NCBI RefSeq assembly: GCF_029846235.1
Contig: NZ_JARVWP010000001.1
Location: forward strand, 62,001 to 126,000
DNA: 64,000 nucleotides
Origin: Bradyrhizobium sp. CER78
GTDB lineage: Bacteria; Pseudomonadota; Alphaproteobacteria; Rhizobiales; Xanthobacteraceae
Reading direction: 5' to 3'
Each line of letters begins with the position of its first letter. Positions within the stretch are counted from its first letter, which is position 1. Made by a program: the position numbers and the translations under genes. Below are positions 1 through 8,359 of this stretch, one piece after another. Under the pieces are notes generated by a model. That model searched no databases, was not told the DNA's origin, and worked only from the letters and a program-made list of their open reading frames with translations.

Positions 1-44
1 GCGACTGCGACGGCGAGAGCTGCGAGACCGACACCGGCCGTCAT
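1..44 (-). CDS. tadC: TadC-like pilus assembly protein, N-terminal fragment
   Basis: Only the first 14 codons are present; the gene runs off the left edge. The ATG at 44 overlaps the tadB stop codon in an ATGA arrangement. The visible peptide is small and hydrophobic (MTAGVGLAALAVAV), which suits the N-terminal membrane segment of TadC, an inner-membrane T2SSF-family platform protein. The identification rests mainly on position: tadC normally follows tadB. Confidence 0.6.
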   Translation of the reverse strand, partial: MTAGVGLAALAVAV

Positions 45-967
45 AGCGACGTTTCCCTTCTCACCATCCAGCGGATGACGAAGTGCCCCATCACGACCGA
101 ACACACCGCGTACGCAAGCAGCATGTTTCCTTGCGGATCGGAAAACAGCAGGTCGACCGTCCGCGGATTGATCCAGTAGAGCAGCCCGCCGATCAGCGCG
201 GGAGCAGCCGTGAGGGCGCGCGAGGAGAAAATCACCTCTCCCGCCAGCGCCTTCGCACGGGCCGCCAGCGCAACCCGCTGACTGACCGTCTCGCCCAGCG
301 TCTGCAGCGTTTCTGCCAGACTGCCCCCGGTCTTCAATTGCACCGCAAGGGTCACTGCGAACATCGCATATTCCGGCACTTGCGTCCGCCGATAGACGTC
401 TTCCACGGCCTCCTCAGGCGACCTGCCCAGGTTCAATTCGCTACAGACGATGGCGAATTGCCCGGATGTCGGTTGCGGCATCTCGCGCGCGATGGTGCGG
501 AACGCTTCGTTGACAGGCAAGCCCGACCGGACGGTGCTCGTCACCAGCTGGATCGCGTCGGGAAGCTGCTGGAACAGTTGATTTGCGACCCGCCGCTGCT
601 GCCATCCGAACAGACCGCGCACGACCAGCAAGGCGACGATCGCAGCCGCGATACCCGCCTTCGGGCCGGAGAATTTCAAGAACTCGTTGGCATAAAGGAC
701 CCCGGCCGCCGCGAATGCCGCGGCAAGCAGCACATAGACCGGGCGCACGGCGTATACCATCTCGGCGCGGTAGTTGGCCACGCGATTGATCAAATTCCAA
801 CGCGAAGCCTTCGCCGCGCGACGAATGGATACCAGCGTTGCCGCCTGAGCCGTCGGCAGAGCAATCTCGAGCTGCCGGTCCAATCGCCGCTGCCGCGAGT
901 CGAGCCACAGCGTGTTGAGCGTCGCACACAGCAGAAGCACCAGAACGATGACCAGGGGGATCGACAT
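41..967 (-). CDS. tadB: Tad pilus inner-membrane platform protein TadB
   Basis: This 308-residue protein is a TadB/GspF-type (T2SSF) platform protein of the Tad/Flp pilus. It has an N-terminal hydrophobic segment (residues 3-17), a central pair of membrane segments (about 75-120), a cytoplasmic domain with the family's typical LPDAIQLVTSTVRSG and GGSLAETLQTLGETV stretches (about 135-235), and two C-terminal membrane helices. Together with TadC it should form the membrane base on which the TadA ATPase acts to assemble Flp pilin. The start overlaps the tadA stop and the stop overlaps the tadC start, both as ATGA, implying translational coupling. Confidence 0.93.
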   Translation of the reverse strand: MSIPLVIVLVLLLCATLNTLWLDSRQRRLDRQLEIALPTAQAATLVSIRRAAKASRWNLINRVANYRAEMVYAVRPVYVLLAAAFAAAGVLYANEFLKFSGPKAGIAAAIVALLVVRGLFGWQQRRVANQLFQQLPDAIQLVTSTVRSGLPVNEAFRTIAREMPQPTSGQFAIVCSELNLGRSPEEAVEDVYRRTQVPEYAMFAVTLAVQLKTGGSLAETLQTLGETVSQRVALAARAKALAGEVIFSSRALTAAPALIGGLLYWINPRTVDLLFSDPQGNMLLAYAVCSVVMGHFVIRWMVRRETSL

Positions 968-2409
968 CAGATCTGCCTCATCGCCTCGGCCCAGGCCTTA
1001 TCAAGCCCGTAATAGACGAGGCGGCTCTTGAATTTTGGGACTGCGTTGGTGGACCTGTAGGTGCCCGATATGCGCCCGTGGATGTCCTCGTCCTTGTACT
1101 CGAACAGCGCAATGTCGTTGGTGGTGATCACTTCGCCTTCGAGGCCGATCACCTCGCTGACCTGGACGATGCGGCGCTGGCCGTCCCGCATGCGCTCGAC
1201 TTGCACGATGAGGTCCAGCGCGGCGACGATCTGGGAGCGAATGGCGCGCGACGGCAGATTGACCTGCCCCATCTGCACCATGTTTTCCACGCGGGTCAGG
1301 GCATCGCGCGTGCTGTTGGCGTGCACCGTCGAGATCGAGCCGTCATGGCCGGTGTTCATCGCCTGCAGCATGTCGAATGCCTCGGCGCCGCGCACTTCGC
1401 CCACGACGATGCGGTCCGGCCGCATACGCAGCGCGTTCCACAACAGATCGCGCTGATTGACCTGTCCGGTGCCTTCGAGGCTCGGAGGCCGGGTCTCCAG
1501 GCTGATCACATGCGGCTGCTGCAGCTGGAGCTCGGCCGCGTCCTCGATCGTGACGATGCGCTCGCTGTGGTCGATGAACTGGCTCAAGGCGTTCAGCAGG
1601 GTCGTCTTGCCCGAGCCGGTGCCGCCGGAGACCAGAACGTTGAGCCGGCAGCGCGAGGCGATCTCCAGCAGCTGGCCAAGCGCCGCGTTCATCGTTCCGT
1701 TCTCGATCATCGCGGCGATGTTGTAACGCCGGCTCGGAAACTTTCGGATCGAGATGCACGGGCTATGGATGGCCAGCGGCGGCAGGATGATGTTGACGCG
1801 GCTGCCGTCAGGCAGACGACAGTCCACCATCGGACTTGACTCGTCGACACGGCGGCCGACCTGCGAGGCGATCTTCTGCGCCACGGAGGCGATGTGGTCA
1901 TTGTCGCGAAACCGGACCGCCACCCGCTCCAGCTTGCCCGCCCGCTCGACATAGACGTTGCTCGGCCCGTTGATCATGATGTCGTTGATCGTCTCGTCGA
2001 GCAGCAGCGGACGAAGCGGCCCGTAGCCGGTCATGTCGTCGGCGATTTCCTCCGCCAGGAAGAGCTGCTCGCGGCCCGACAGCTCCAGCCGCTCCTGGTT
2101 GGCGATGCCGTGGATGATTTCCTCGATCTGCCGGCGCAGGACGTCGCGGGACACGGTCGTGGCCACCGACGGCTCGATCTGCTCGATGACCCGCTCGCGC
2201 AGCGATGCCGGCATCACCGGGTGCTGCGAAGGCCCGTCGTGCTTCGGCGCGGACGCAAACAGGCTGGTCGCCACCGGCGCCACACTGGGTTCCGCCGCCG
2301 GCAAGGGTGGCGGGACCGGCTGCACGCTTGGCGACGCCGGCGGCGGGACAAGCACCGCACCGGGCATCCGCACCGGCATTTCGTCTGCGCGCCTGCCGAA
2401 CTTTTTCAT
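967..2409 (-). CDS. cpaF: Tad pilus assembly ATPase CpaF/TadA
   Basis: This is the secretion ATPase that powers Flp pilus assembly at the inner membrane. The frame is open further upstream, but the start MKKFGRRADE at 2409 overlaps the cpaE stop as ATGA and gives 480 residues, normal for CpaF. Residues 1-60 are proline-rich and probably disordered, followed by the N-terminal domain (about 70-250). The Walker A motif GGTGSGKTT is at 262-270, followed by the Walker B region RPDRIVVGEVRGAEA and the His box STVHANS. The next genes are tadB and tadC, as in Caulobacter and Aggregatibacter. Confidence 0.95.
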   Translation of the reverse strand: MKKFGRRADEMPVRMPGAVLVPPPASPSVQPVPPPLPAAEPSVAPVATSLFASAPKHDGPSQHPVMPASLRERVIEQIEPSVATTVSRDVLRRQIEEIIHGIANQERLELSGREQLFLAEEIADDMTGYGPLRPLLLDETINDIMINGPSNVYVERAGKLERVAVRFRDNDHIASVAQKIASQVGRRVDESSPMVDCRLPDGSRVNIILPPLAIHSPCISIRKFPSRRYNIAAMIENGTMNAALGQLLEIASRCRLNVLVSGGTGSGKTTLLNALSQFIDHSERIVTIEDAAELQLQQPHVISLETRPPSLEGTGQVNQRDLLWNALRMRPDRIVVGEVRGAEAFDMLQAMNTGHDGSISTVHANSTRDALTRVENMVQMGQVNLPSRAIRSQIVAALDLIVQVERMRDGQRRIVQVSEVIGLEGEVITTNDIALFEYKDEDIHGRISGTYRSTNAVPKFKSRLVYYGLDKAWAEAMRQI

Positions 2410-3614
2410 AGCCCAAGCCACCTCTTCCACCCGGCCTTCTTGTTGGCGCCGACGCCGGTGATCTCCCGTACGATCGGAGCCAGGTGACGCCGCAACCCGG
2501 ATACGTGCTTGAGCGCGGGAACGCCGAGGTTGACCGCCTGGGTCATTCCCTTGCCGAGATCGGGGATCACCATGTCGGGCTCGGCGCCAAGCGCCTTGAC
2601 GATCGTGGCCCTGGGCAGGCCGCCAGGCCGGCCGGCACGGTTGAGCAACGTGAAGACGCGGTCCTTGCCGGCGATGTTGGTGACGGCGTTGCGGAGCGCG
2701 TGCGCGTTGCGCAGGCCGGTGACCTCGGCTTCCAGCAGCACCATCACGTGCCGCGACATCTGAATCACCGGATAGATCGATGCCGGGAACGGCACCGGCA
2801 CGTCGACCACGACGTAGTTGAAGCGCTGGCGCAGCAAGCCCAGCACGTGCCGCACGCCCGCCTCGGTGATGTCGAGCTTGGCATCGAGATCTTCGTCGCC
2901 GGCGATCAAGCAAACCCGATCGTTCACCTCGATTGCCGCCCGCTCCAGAAACAGCGTGTCGGCCCGCATCGGATTTTCAAGGGCAATGCGCAGGCCGGGT
3001 CCCGGACGGACACCCAGCATCACCGCAGTTTCGCCATTCTGCAGATGCAGGTCGAGCAGCGCCACCTTGGCCTTGGTGGTCTCTGCCAGTTGTATCGCGA
3101 GGTTGATCGCGATGCTGGTCGCGCCGGCGCCGCCCTGCGCACCGCAGATCGAGACCACGTGCCCGCCACGGTCGTTCTGGACAGGCGCGGCATCGCCGAC
3201 CAGCTTCGGACGCAGCTGGTCCAGCACGATATCCCGGGTGATCGGCGTCGGAAGATACTCGGTAAGGCCGATCTCCATCAGTTCGCGGTAGAAGGTGATC
3301 TCCCTGTTATCGCCGATCAGGGCCACCTTCACGTCGGGCGGACAGACGCTAGCGAGGCGTTCCAACTCGGTGAAGGGATCATCCAGCCCGCTGATGTCGG
3401 TCACCAGCGCGTACAGATCGGTGTCGGTCTCGAGCATGCGTGTCGCATGTCGGATGGTGCCACGCCGGATCACCAGATTGCTGCCGTCCAGACCCTTGCG
3501 CAGGGCCGCAGCGCTCAGCTCGTCGTTCACGAAGCAGACGATGCGGTTACGCGCAACAAGGGACGCCGTCGTCTCTTCGGGGGGATCAACCACTGCCATG
3601 TTCACACTCATCAC
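2406..3614 (-). CDS. cpaE: Tad pilus localisation protein CpaE/TadZ
   Basis: This 402-residue CpaE/TadZ-family protein has an atypical receiver-like N-terminal domain (about 25-135) and a MinD/ParA-like P-loop domain (about 152-390). The family positions the Tad machine, usually at a pole. The P-loop reads CGAQGGAGATS (157-167): both the signature lysine and the P-loop lysine of KGGxGKT are replaced, so ATP hydrolysis may be weak or absent. The start ATG at 3614 overlaps the cpaB stop as ATGA, and a second ATG follows immediately at 3611. The gene sits directly after cpaB, without the usual cpaC and cpaD. Confidence 0.9.
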   Translation of the reverse strand: MMSVNMAVVDPPEETTASLVARNRIVCFVNDELSAAALRKGLDGSNLVIRRGTIRHATRMLETDTDLYALVTDISGLDDPFTELERLASVCPPDVKVALIGDNREITFYRELMEIGLTEYLPTPITRDIVLDQLRPKLVGDAAPVQNDRGGHVVSICGAQGGAGATSIAINLAIQLAETTKAKVALLDLHLQNGETAVMLGVRPGPGLRIALENPMRADTLFLERAAIEVNDRVCLIAGDEDLDAKLDITEAGVRHVLGLLRQRFNYVVVDVPVPFPASIYPVIQMSRHVMVLLEAEVTGLRNAHALRNAVTNIAGKDRVFTLLNRAGRPGGLPRATIVKALGAEPDMVIPDLGKGMTQAVNLGVPALKHVSGLRRHLAPIVREITGVGANKKAGWKRWLGL

Positions 3615-4576
3615 CGCTTCTCCGCCGCTTTGCCGGTGTCACTGGCCGTCGTCTGAGCCTCGAGCGGGGACGGCCCGTCACAGCCTGCACGGTAGTCGTC
3701 GTCCGCATCCTGCTTCCTGACCGAGTATTGCTTCATGCCGCTGGCGGAATAGATCGCCACCGTGGTGCTCTGGCCGGCAACCGCACTCTGGCGCGCCAGC
3801 TCGGGCGAGACATCGCAGCTCGATGTCGCACCGGTATCGGCCTTGTCCCACTGCTCGGCCGCAGCGCGGACGACGAGCGACAGCGTTCCAAGCTGCTTTG
3901 CGACGGCGACCTTCTTGACCTGATCCGGCTTGAGCTCCAGCGATACGGTTTGCGCGGTCTTGCCCACGACCGTGTTGCTGACGGGGCGCCCACCCTGTGC
4001 GATCTCCTGATCGATCGCGATGACGCGCACATTGGACAGAACGGTTTCGCTGACGGCGCGCTTCACCGGGTCTGCCTTCTCGAAGACCTGGGTCAACACC
4101 ACATCGACATTATCGCCCGGCCTGATCAGACCCGAGACGCCGGTCTCCTCGTCAACCTTGATGCTGATCGCGCGGCTGTCCGGCGCCAGAACGCTGGCGA
4201 GGAAGCCCCGATCCTTCGGACGCAGGATGTCATCCAGGGTGATGGCGCTGCCGGCGTCAACGAACTTGCGAACCAGAGAACCGGGAAGTCCGGCCTTGCT
4301 GTCAGGCGTTTCGAGGATCGCGCCTGTCGGGACACGGTTCGGCGCCGCCTGGCGCACGGAGAAATCCTCGTCGCGCGCCAGCGTTCCTTTCGGCAGCGGA
4401 CGGGTCGCAACAAAGTAGCCGACGGTCGCCGGCCCCGCCGCGGGCGCTGGCGCCGGCTTTTCGGCGACCATCTCCGCAACCGGGTCCTTGTGGTTCGCGT
4501 TATAGGCAATGATCCCGAGTGCCGTAGCCGCGAGCAGCAGCACCATGATGATCGAGACGCGCAAAGCGGACGACAT
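3611..4576 (-). CDS. cpaB: Flp pilus assembly protein CpaB/RcpC
   Basis: This 321-residue protein starts with a membrane anchor (MSSALRVSIIMVLLLAATALGIIAY, of which about residues 8-25 span the membrane). A SAF-like domain follows (about 50-120, containing ATRPLPKGTLARDEDF), then the RcpC domain (about 125-260, with SIKVDEETGVSGLIRPGDNVDV). CpaB/RcpC is a periplasmic component thought to help stabilise the outer-membrane secretin of the Tad system. It begins one base after the cpaA stop and overlaps cpaE at its 3' end, so it belongs to the same transcript. The secretin partner CpaC is not encoded next to it. Confidence 0.92.
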   Translation of the reverse strand: MSSALRVSIIMVLLLAATALGIIAYNANHKDPVAEMVAEKPAPAPAAGPATVGYFVATRPLPKGTLARDEDFSVRQAAPNRVPTGAILETPDSKAGLPGSLVRKFVDAGSAITLDDILRPKDRGFLASVLAPDSRAISIKVDEETGVSGLIRPGDNVDVVLTQVFEKADPVKRAVSETVLSNVRVIAIDQEIAQGGRPVSNTVVGKTAQTVSLELKPDQVKKVAVAKQLGTLSLVVRAAAEQWDKADTGATSSCDVSPELARQSAVAGQSTTVAIYSASGMKQYSVRKQDADDDYRAGCDGPSPLEAQTTASDTGKAAEKR

Positions 4577-4577
4577 G

Positions 4578-5084
4578 TCAAAATCCTTTGCTCAAAATAG
4601 CCCAGATACCGCCGCATGCGATGGCCACCCCATAGGGCAGCGGAGCATGTCTCAAATGACGCCAACGCTCGACCGCGTAGACCCTTCGCGCAAGCGAGGA
4701 TCCGGCGGGCGCCATCCTCGGATATGGCAGACGGCGCATCATCAAATGCACTGCGGCCAGAGCGCCACCGGCCAATGCAGTTACGGTCAGCAACTCAATC
4801 ACGCCGGCGAGCGGGAGACCGATCGCCAAGGCAACCAGCAGCTTGACATCGCCGCCGCCGATCATTCCGCGCTGGTACGTCACAAAGAGCACCAGAAACA
4901 GGATTGCAGCAACGACCAGCGATTGCCCAATCTGCATCGGACCGGCCATTTGACCAACGATCCCAAGGAACGCCAGTGCCAGACAAACTTCGTTTCGGAT
5001 CAACCGTGTCGCGATATCGATCGTTGCGACATAGAACAACAATGCGATTTCCAGACACGAGGTCGTGGACGCAATCCAATTCAT
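4578..5084 (-). CDS. cpaA: Prepilin peptidase CpaA/TadV (family A24)
   Basis: This 168-residue polytopic membrane protease cleaves the Flp prepilin leader. The two catalytic aspartates of family A24 are visible: D23 in IDIATRLIRNEV and D79 in GGGDVKLL. The C-terminal PLPYGVAIACGG stretch is also typical. The length matches short CpaA/TadV enzymes that lack the N-methylation domain of large PilD-type peptidases. It lies between the two flp pilin genes and cpaB in the usual Tad order. Confidence 0.93.
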   Translation of the reverse strand: MNWIASTTSCLEIALLFYVATIDIATRLIRNEVCLALAFLGIVGQMAGPMQIGQSLVVAAILFLVLFVTYQRGMIGGGDVKLLVALAIGLPLAGVIELLTVTALAGGALAAVHLMMRRLPYPRMAPAGSSLARRVYAVERWRHLRHAPLPYGVAIACGGIWAILSKGF

Positions 5085-5115
5085 AAAATATACGCCTCAG
5101 AAGTAGCGGGGGCAT

Positions 5116-5141
5116 AGAATAATGCCCGCCGCCGAAGCGGG
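5116..5141 (-). terminator. Possible attenuating terminator between flp and cpaA
   Basis: On the minus strand a GC hairpin (CCCGC, 7-nt loop, GCGGG) is followed by the T-rich stretch ATTATTCT. It lies 12-37 bases after the stop of the downstream flp gene. Such an element could let abundant pilin mRNA end here while a fraction reads through into cpaA. The stem is only 5 bp, so this is tentative. Confidence 0.45.
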
Positions 5142-5152
5142 ATCTTCTCTGC

Positions 5153-5365
5153 TTAAGCAGAGGCCGCAGTGGTAACTGCGGTCGAGATGGTGCTAATCGC
5201 ACTGGCCAGCGCAGAACCGATACCGGTCGTGGCATCTGTTCCGAATGCGGCAGCAACCGCGGCGACGATGCAAGCGGCCACGATCACGTATTCGAACGAC
5301 ACGACGCCGTCCTTGTCCGTGCGCAGACGCAGCAACGCTTCTTTGGCCTTGATGTAATGCAACAT
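5153..5365 (-). CDS. flp: Flp-family type IVc pilin (copy 1)
   Basis: A 70-residue Flp pilin precursor. A short basic leader (about 20 residues) ends in KDG, followed by VVSFEYVIVAACIVAAVAAAFG: the glycine before the cut and the Glu-Tyr pair at +5/+6 are the hallmark of Flp/Fap pilins processed by CpaA. The hydrophobic helix forms the pilus core, and the C-terminal half is rich in small Ser, Thr and Ala residues. It is the second of two tandem pilin genes, and the copies are nearly identical around the cleavage site. Confidence 0.93.
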   Translation of the reverse strand: MLHYIKAKEALLRLRTDKDGVVSFEYVIVAACIVAAVAAAFGTDATTGIGSALASAISTISTAVTTAASA

Positions 5366-5413
5366 GGAGATAGCCTCCTCTACCTTGCCGACATCGCAAT
5401 CCGGTCGACGACT

Positions 5414-5436
5414 GTTGGCAGAACGACTCTGCCAAC
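5414..5436 (-). other. Perfect inverted repeat between the two flp genes
   Basis: A perfect 9-bp stem (GTTGGCAGA / TCTGCCAAC) with a 5-nt loop lies in the gap between the tandem pilin genes. There is no T-run after it, so it is more likely an mRNA stability or processing hairpin than a simple terminator. It would sit at the 3' end of the first pilin's mRNA. Confidence 0.6.
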
Positions 5437-5452
5437 GCCGTCGATGTTCGGA

Positions 5453-5668
5453 TCAGGCCGAGACCGCAGTAGTGACGGCTGCGGTGATCGTGCTGATCGC
5501 GGAGCTCAGCGCCGAGCCGATGCCGGTCGAGGTGCCAGTTCCGAATGCCGCGGCGACGGCAGCGACGACGCAAGCGGCGACGATCACGTATTCGAACGAC
5601 ACAACGCCGTCCTTATCCGAGGCGAGACGCTTGAAGGCTTCGGTGGTCTGGATAAAGAGGTTCAACAT
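5453..5668 (-). CDS. flp: Flp-family type IVc pilin (copy 2, promoter-proximal)
   Basis: A 71-residue Flp prepilin and the first gene of the Tad operon. The leader ends in SDKDG and the mature part begins VVSFEYVIVAACVVAA, with the conserved Glu-Tyr pair. The C-terminus is a low-complexity Ser/Thr/Ala tail. It differs from the downstream copy mainly in the leader and tail, so the two look like a tandem duplication. A good sigma70-like promoter lies about 90-115 bases upstream. Which copy is the main pilin cannot be read from sequence, though the first position usually favours higher expression. Confidence 0.93.
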   Translation of the reverse strand: MLNLFIQTTEAFKRLASDKDGVVSFEYVIVAACVVAAVAAAFGTGTSTGIGSALSSAISTITAAVTTAVSA

Positions 5669-5687
5669 AGGAAAATATCCCTTTTAC

Positions 5688-5717
5688 GATGAATTTACGC
5701 AGGATGAATTTACGCAA
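5688..5717 (-). repeat. Tandem 15-bp direct repeat in the flp 5' leader
   Basis: GATGAATTTACGCAG is followed immediately by GATGAATTTACGCAA (14 of 15 identical). The pair lies in the presumed 5' untranslated region of the flp operon, between the promoter and the first pilin start. It may be a binding site pair or a recent slippage duplication. Confidence 0.7.
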
Positions 5718-5754
5718 TATGTTGGCGGGCAAATCCAAGGCCAACTAGGATTTT

Positions 5755-5783
5755 CTTATAATGCGTCGCGAGAAATCTGTCAC
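5755..5783 (-). promoter_or_regulatory. Predicted sigma70-type promoter of the flp/cpa operon
   Basis: On the minus strand, GTGACA (-35, one mismatch to TTGACA) is followed by a 17-bp spacer and TATAAG (-10, one mismatch to TATAAT). Transcription would start near 5748, about 80 bases before the first pilin start codon. The surrounding AT-rich patch stands out from the GC-rich genome. Confidence 0.6.
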
Positions 5784-6051
5784 TTGGTAATCGTTTATTA
5801 ACCCTACCGGCGTAGGCGGCCGACATGCTCGTCGACCGCGGCGACCGAGAAGCAACAACGGGAAGCCCCTTAAATTATAGGGATTTCCGCATTTCGTGAC
5901 ATCTACATGCGGTCGCCCCGTGCGAATACGGTCCGGGCGCCCGCCGCGCGGCACTACCGCCTATGCGGCCCCCAAGGCCGACCGCAGCACCCGGTATTTT
6001 GCGGTCCCGACCAGCCGATGGGAGCCTGCCCGGTCGTCGTGGAGTATCAAG
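5784..6051. other. Non-coding gap upstream of the Tad operon
   Basis: This is the remainder of the 5669-6051 gap between the flp leader and the 3' end of the membrane-protein gene. I see no convincing gene. There is a weak, imperfect inverted repeat around 5861-5887 (GGAA/TTCC and CCCT/AGGG flanking an AT-rich centre). Confidence 0.5.
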
Positions 6052-7554
6052 CTACTTCCGGGATTCGGTATCGTGCCGCGGCTGCCGCCGAACGTGGACG
6101 ACGGCGAGATCATCGGCATAGGCCCGCTGCCACTCCGGCAGCCGATCGAGCAGCCCCACCGCCGGAGTCGACGGAGACAGGAGCGTCGCGTCGATCTTGT
6201 ATTCATCGAGCAGTTTGACGAAGTCCGCCACATCGAACAGCGAGATGGCATTCACGTAGCGATCGAGAAAGGCCCCTCCGTACAATTCAGCGCGCGAATC
6301 AATGAACACCGGAATGTTCTGGAACATCAGATATCCGCAGAAGAAGTAGGCGTTGAGGACGCGTTCCGCCCCCCGCTCCTTCAGCTTCTCAACCGCGGCG
6401 CGCGGCACCAGCGGTGGCGTCAGGTCCTTGACCGCGACCATCACCCCACTGGCGATGACGAGAGCGGCAATCGTTGCGATCACCGTTGAGCGCTTTGGGG
6501 CGACCACTTTCCGATCGTGCTGCAACTGGGCCCATGACAGGTGTTGCGCCAACGGAGTGGCAATGAAGAATGGCGCAACCAGCGCAAAAACGTCGACATA
6601 CCGCACGTGGACGAGCATCTGATAAACCACCGCCAGCAGCGTCGCGATCCGGATCGGAGGGAGCTTGAGTCCGCTAAAAAGGATGTAGGCAAGGCCCGCG
6701 ATCAGACATGGTGTGACAGTACTTAAGGTACCGAAGTCCAGGGGTTGCCACTCGCCAATATGCGAGAGCGCGCCTCCAAGGTGCATAATGCGCCCGATGA
6801 CCAGCATCGATTCCGGCCCATACGGGGTAATGCAAGCGGCCACAAGCGCCAGCACCCCAAATCGAATCCATTGGACTGCAATCCTGATGCGGTCCGATTG
6901 ATCCGACATCCAGATCGCCTCCAGGGCGAACGGCCCGATCAGCGCCAAGGCCAGCACGAAGCTTCCGTGGAGGTTGGCCCAAAGCGTGACGAGCGGGAGA
7001 TAGACCAAGGAAGGCGCCCGCCGCTCTTCGCTGGCCCTGACCAGCGCATCAGCCCACACCACCATCAGGGGAAAGACCAGGACATGCGGACGGGTGAACA
7101 CGTGGAACGACGTCATAACGATTGCTGCCGACGCCAAGATCGCGGCCGGTACGTTCGGCAGTCTTTTCAGGAGCAGGAGCGCAAGCAGGTAGTACGCCGC
7201 CGACGCTGACAGCGCCGCCAGCATCACCGGCCCCGTCCATCCGGCCAGTTTGTAGGCAGCAAAATAAAGGACTTCGGACAGCCACTCACTGGTTATCCAG
7301 GGTGCACCGCGCATCGTGAACGAGAACATATCGACGTGAGGCACAGCACGATGATCAACGATCCACTGGCCGACCAGGATATGCCAATAGATGTCGGCAT
7401 CCTTCAGCAGGAAAGTGCCCCTGGCGATGATCGAGAGATAGGCAGTCGCCGCGAGCAAGAGCGGTAACCAGGGCCGAAGGTAATCGCTGCGCCCAGAATT
7501 CACGCCCAGCCCCGTCTCGCTACTCACCTGAAGTGAGTTACTGCTTGACTGCAT
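6052..7554 (-). CDS. Polytopic inner-membrane protein of unknown function
   Basis: The chosen start (ATG at 7554, MQSSSNSLQVSSE) gives 500 residues; the frame is open upstream but that part is arginine-rich and non-conserved in character. A short polar N-terminus is followed by about nine or ten hydrophobic segments between residues 28 and 390. The first loop (HILVGQWIVDHRAVPHVDMF and AWITSEWLSEVL) resembles the large first periplasmic loop of GT39/GT-C-type membrane proteins, and a soluble C-terminal portion ends the protein (FIDSRAELYGG, DEYKIDATLL). I cannot name a substrate; a GT-C-like membrane transferase is possible. It is the gene directly upstream of the Tad operon on the same strand. 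Confidence 0.8.
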   Translation of the reverse strand: MQSSSNSLQVSSETGLGVNSGRSDYLRPWLPLLLAATAYLSIIARGTFLLKDADIYWHILVGQWIVDHRAVPHVDMFSFTMRGAPWITSEWLSEVLYFAAYKLAGWTGPVMLAALSASAAYYLLALLLLKRLPNVPAAILASAAIVMTSFHVFTRPHVLVFPLMVVWADALVRASEERRAPSLVYLPLVTLWANLHGSFVLALALIGPFALEAIWMSDQSDRIRIAVQWIRFGVLALVAACITPYGPESMLVIGRIMHLGGALSHIGEWQPLDFGTLSTVTPCLIAGLAYILFSGLKLPPIRIATLLAVVYQMLVHVRYVDVFALVAPFFIATPLAQHLSWAQLQHDRKVVAPKRSTVIATIAALVIASGVMVAVKDLTPPLVPRAAVEKLKERGAERVLNAYFFCGYLMFQNIPVFIDSRAELYGGAFLDRYVNAISLFDVADFVKLLDEYKIDATLLSPSTPAVGLLDRLPEWQRAYADDLAVVHVRRQPRHDTESRK

Positions 7555-7633
7555 GCTTTCTGTCCCTCGCCGCCGATCATCGTCGACTCGGACCGCTGGG
7601 CGCAACCCAGCAATCCCCTGAAAATCGCTCTTT

Positions 7634-8359
7634 TCAAAAACAGGTCGCAGCGTCGCCTCCGAGCCGGCCACAACCCTCCGGGTTGGATTGTCGCCATTGC
7701 GTGACCGCCGCCGGCGGCTTGCTCGCGTCGGACGGCGCCGCTGGTAGCCTGCTGTGCTCTTCGTCGAGCAGTTGTGCGTGGAGCTTCTGGATCTGAATGT
7801 TTCGCTCGAGCAGGGACATTGTCCTTGCCTGAACCTGCTCGGCCAGTGCCTTGCGTAGCGCGTTCTCCCGATCGAGCAGTTCAGGAAACGGCAGCAGCGG
7901 CCGGACAAGATCGGTCGCCTTGATCACGCATGACGTCCGCGCCACCGCCTGCGCGATCTGATCCGGAAACGCGCTGCGGCATTCCGCGAGCGCGCCGTTG
8001 AGGTTGACGGTTTCCGCAACCTTGGCCGCTGCAGGCGCGGTTGACGTGTCCGGCGTCGGCTCCGTTGCGCTCGCCGTCGCCGGATCCACCTCCCCTTCGA
8101 CAGCCTGGCGAGCCGCCCCGCAACAGGACAGTAGAATGCAGAGCGAGAGAAAGGCCAGGCATCTGGCGCGCTTTGGCCAAGTCTCGCCGCCCCGCTCCTC
8201 GACCGTGCCTCGCGTTTTCGCATCGGTCGTTGCAAGCCGGCCAGCGCGAGCCGAGCCGCGCGCGCAGCATGACGGCTGCGCCGTTGGCGCCTGCTGCTGT
8301 TGATGGTGCTCCAAACCGAGCGATCCGAAGCTCGTATTGGTAAAAAATCGTGTCTGCAA
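7634..8359 (-). CDS. Probable lipoprotein with C-terminal coiled coil
   Basis: The frame encodes up to 241 residues. A basic stretch and hydrophobic segment (about residues 62-80, CLAFLSLCILLSCC) end in a lipobox-like LSCC, suggesting a lipoprotein whose real signal starts inside the annotated frame; no good ATG exists nearer, so the start at 8359 is uncertain. After a Thr/Ala/Pro linker there is a cysteine-containing region (GALAECRSAFPDQIAQAVARTSC) and a Glu/Leu/Gln-rich helix (about 155-200) that looks like a coiled coil. Function unknown. It lies 79 bp upstream of the membrane-protein gene on the same strand and may be co-transcribed. Confidence 0.6.
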   Translation of the reverse strand: MQTRFFTNTSFGSLGLEHHQQQQAPTAQPSCCARGSARAGRLATTDAKTRGTVEERGGETWPKRARCLAFLSLCILLSCCGAARQAVEGEVDPATASATEPTPDTSTAPAAAKVAETVNLNGALAECRSAFPDQIAQAVARTSCVIKATDLVRPLLPFPELLDRENALRKALAEQVQARTMSLLERNIQIQKLHAQLLDEEHSRLPAAPSDASKPPAAVTQWRQSNPEGCGRLGGDAATCF

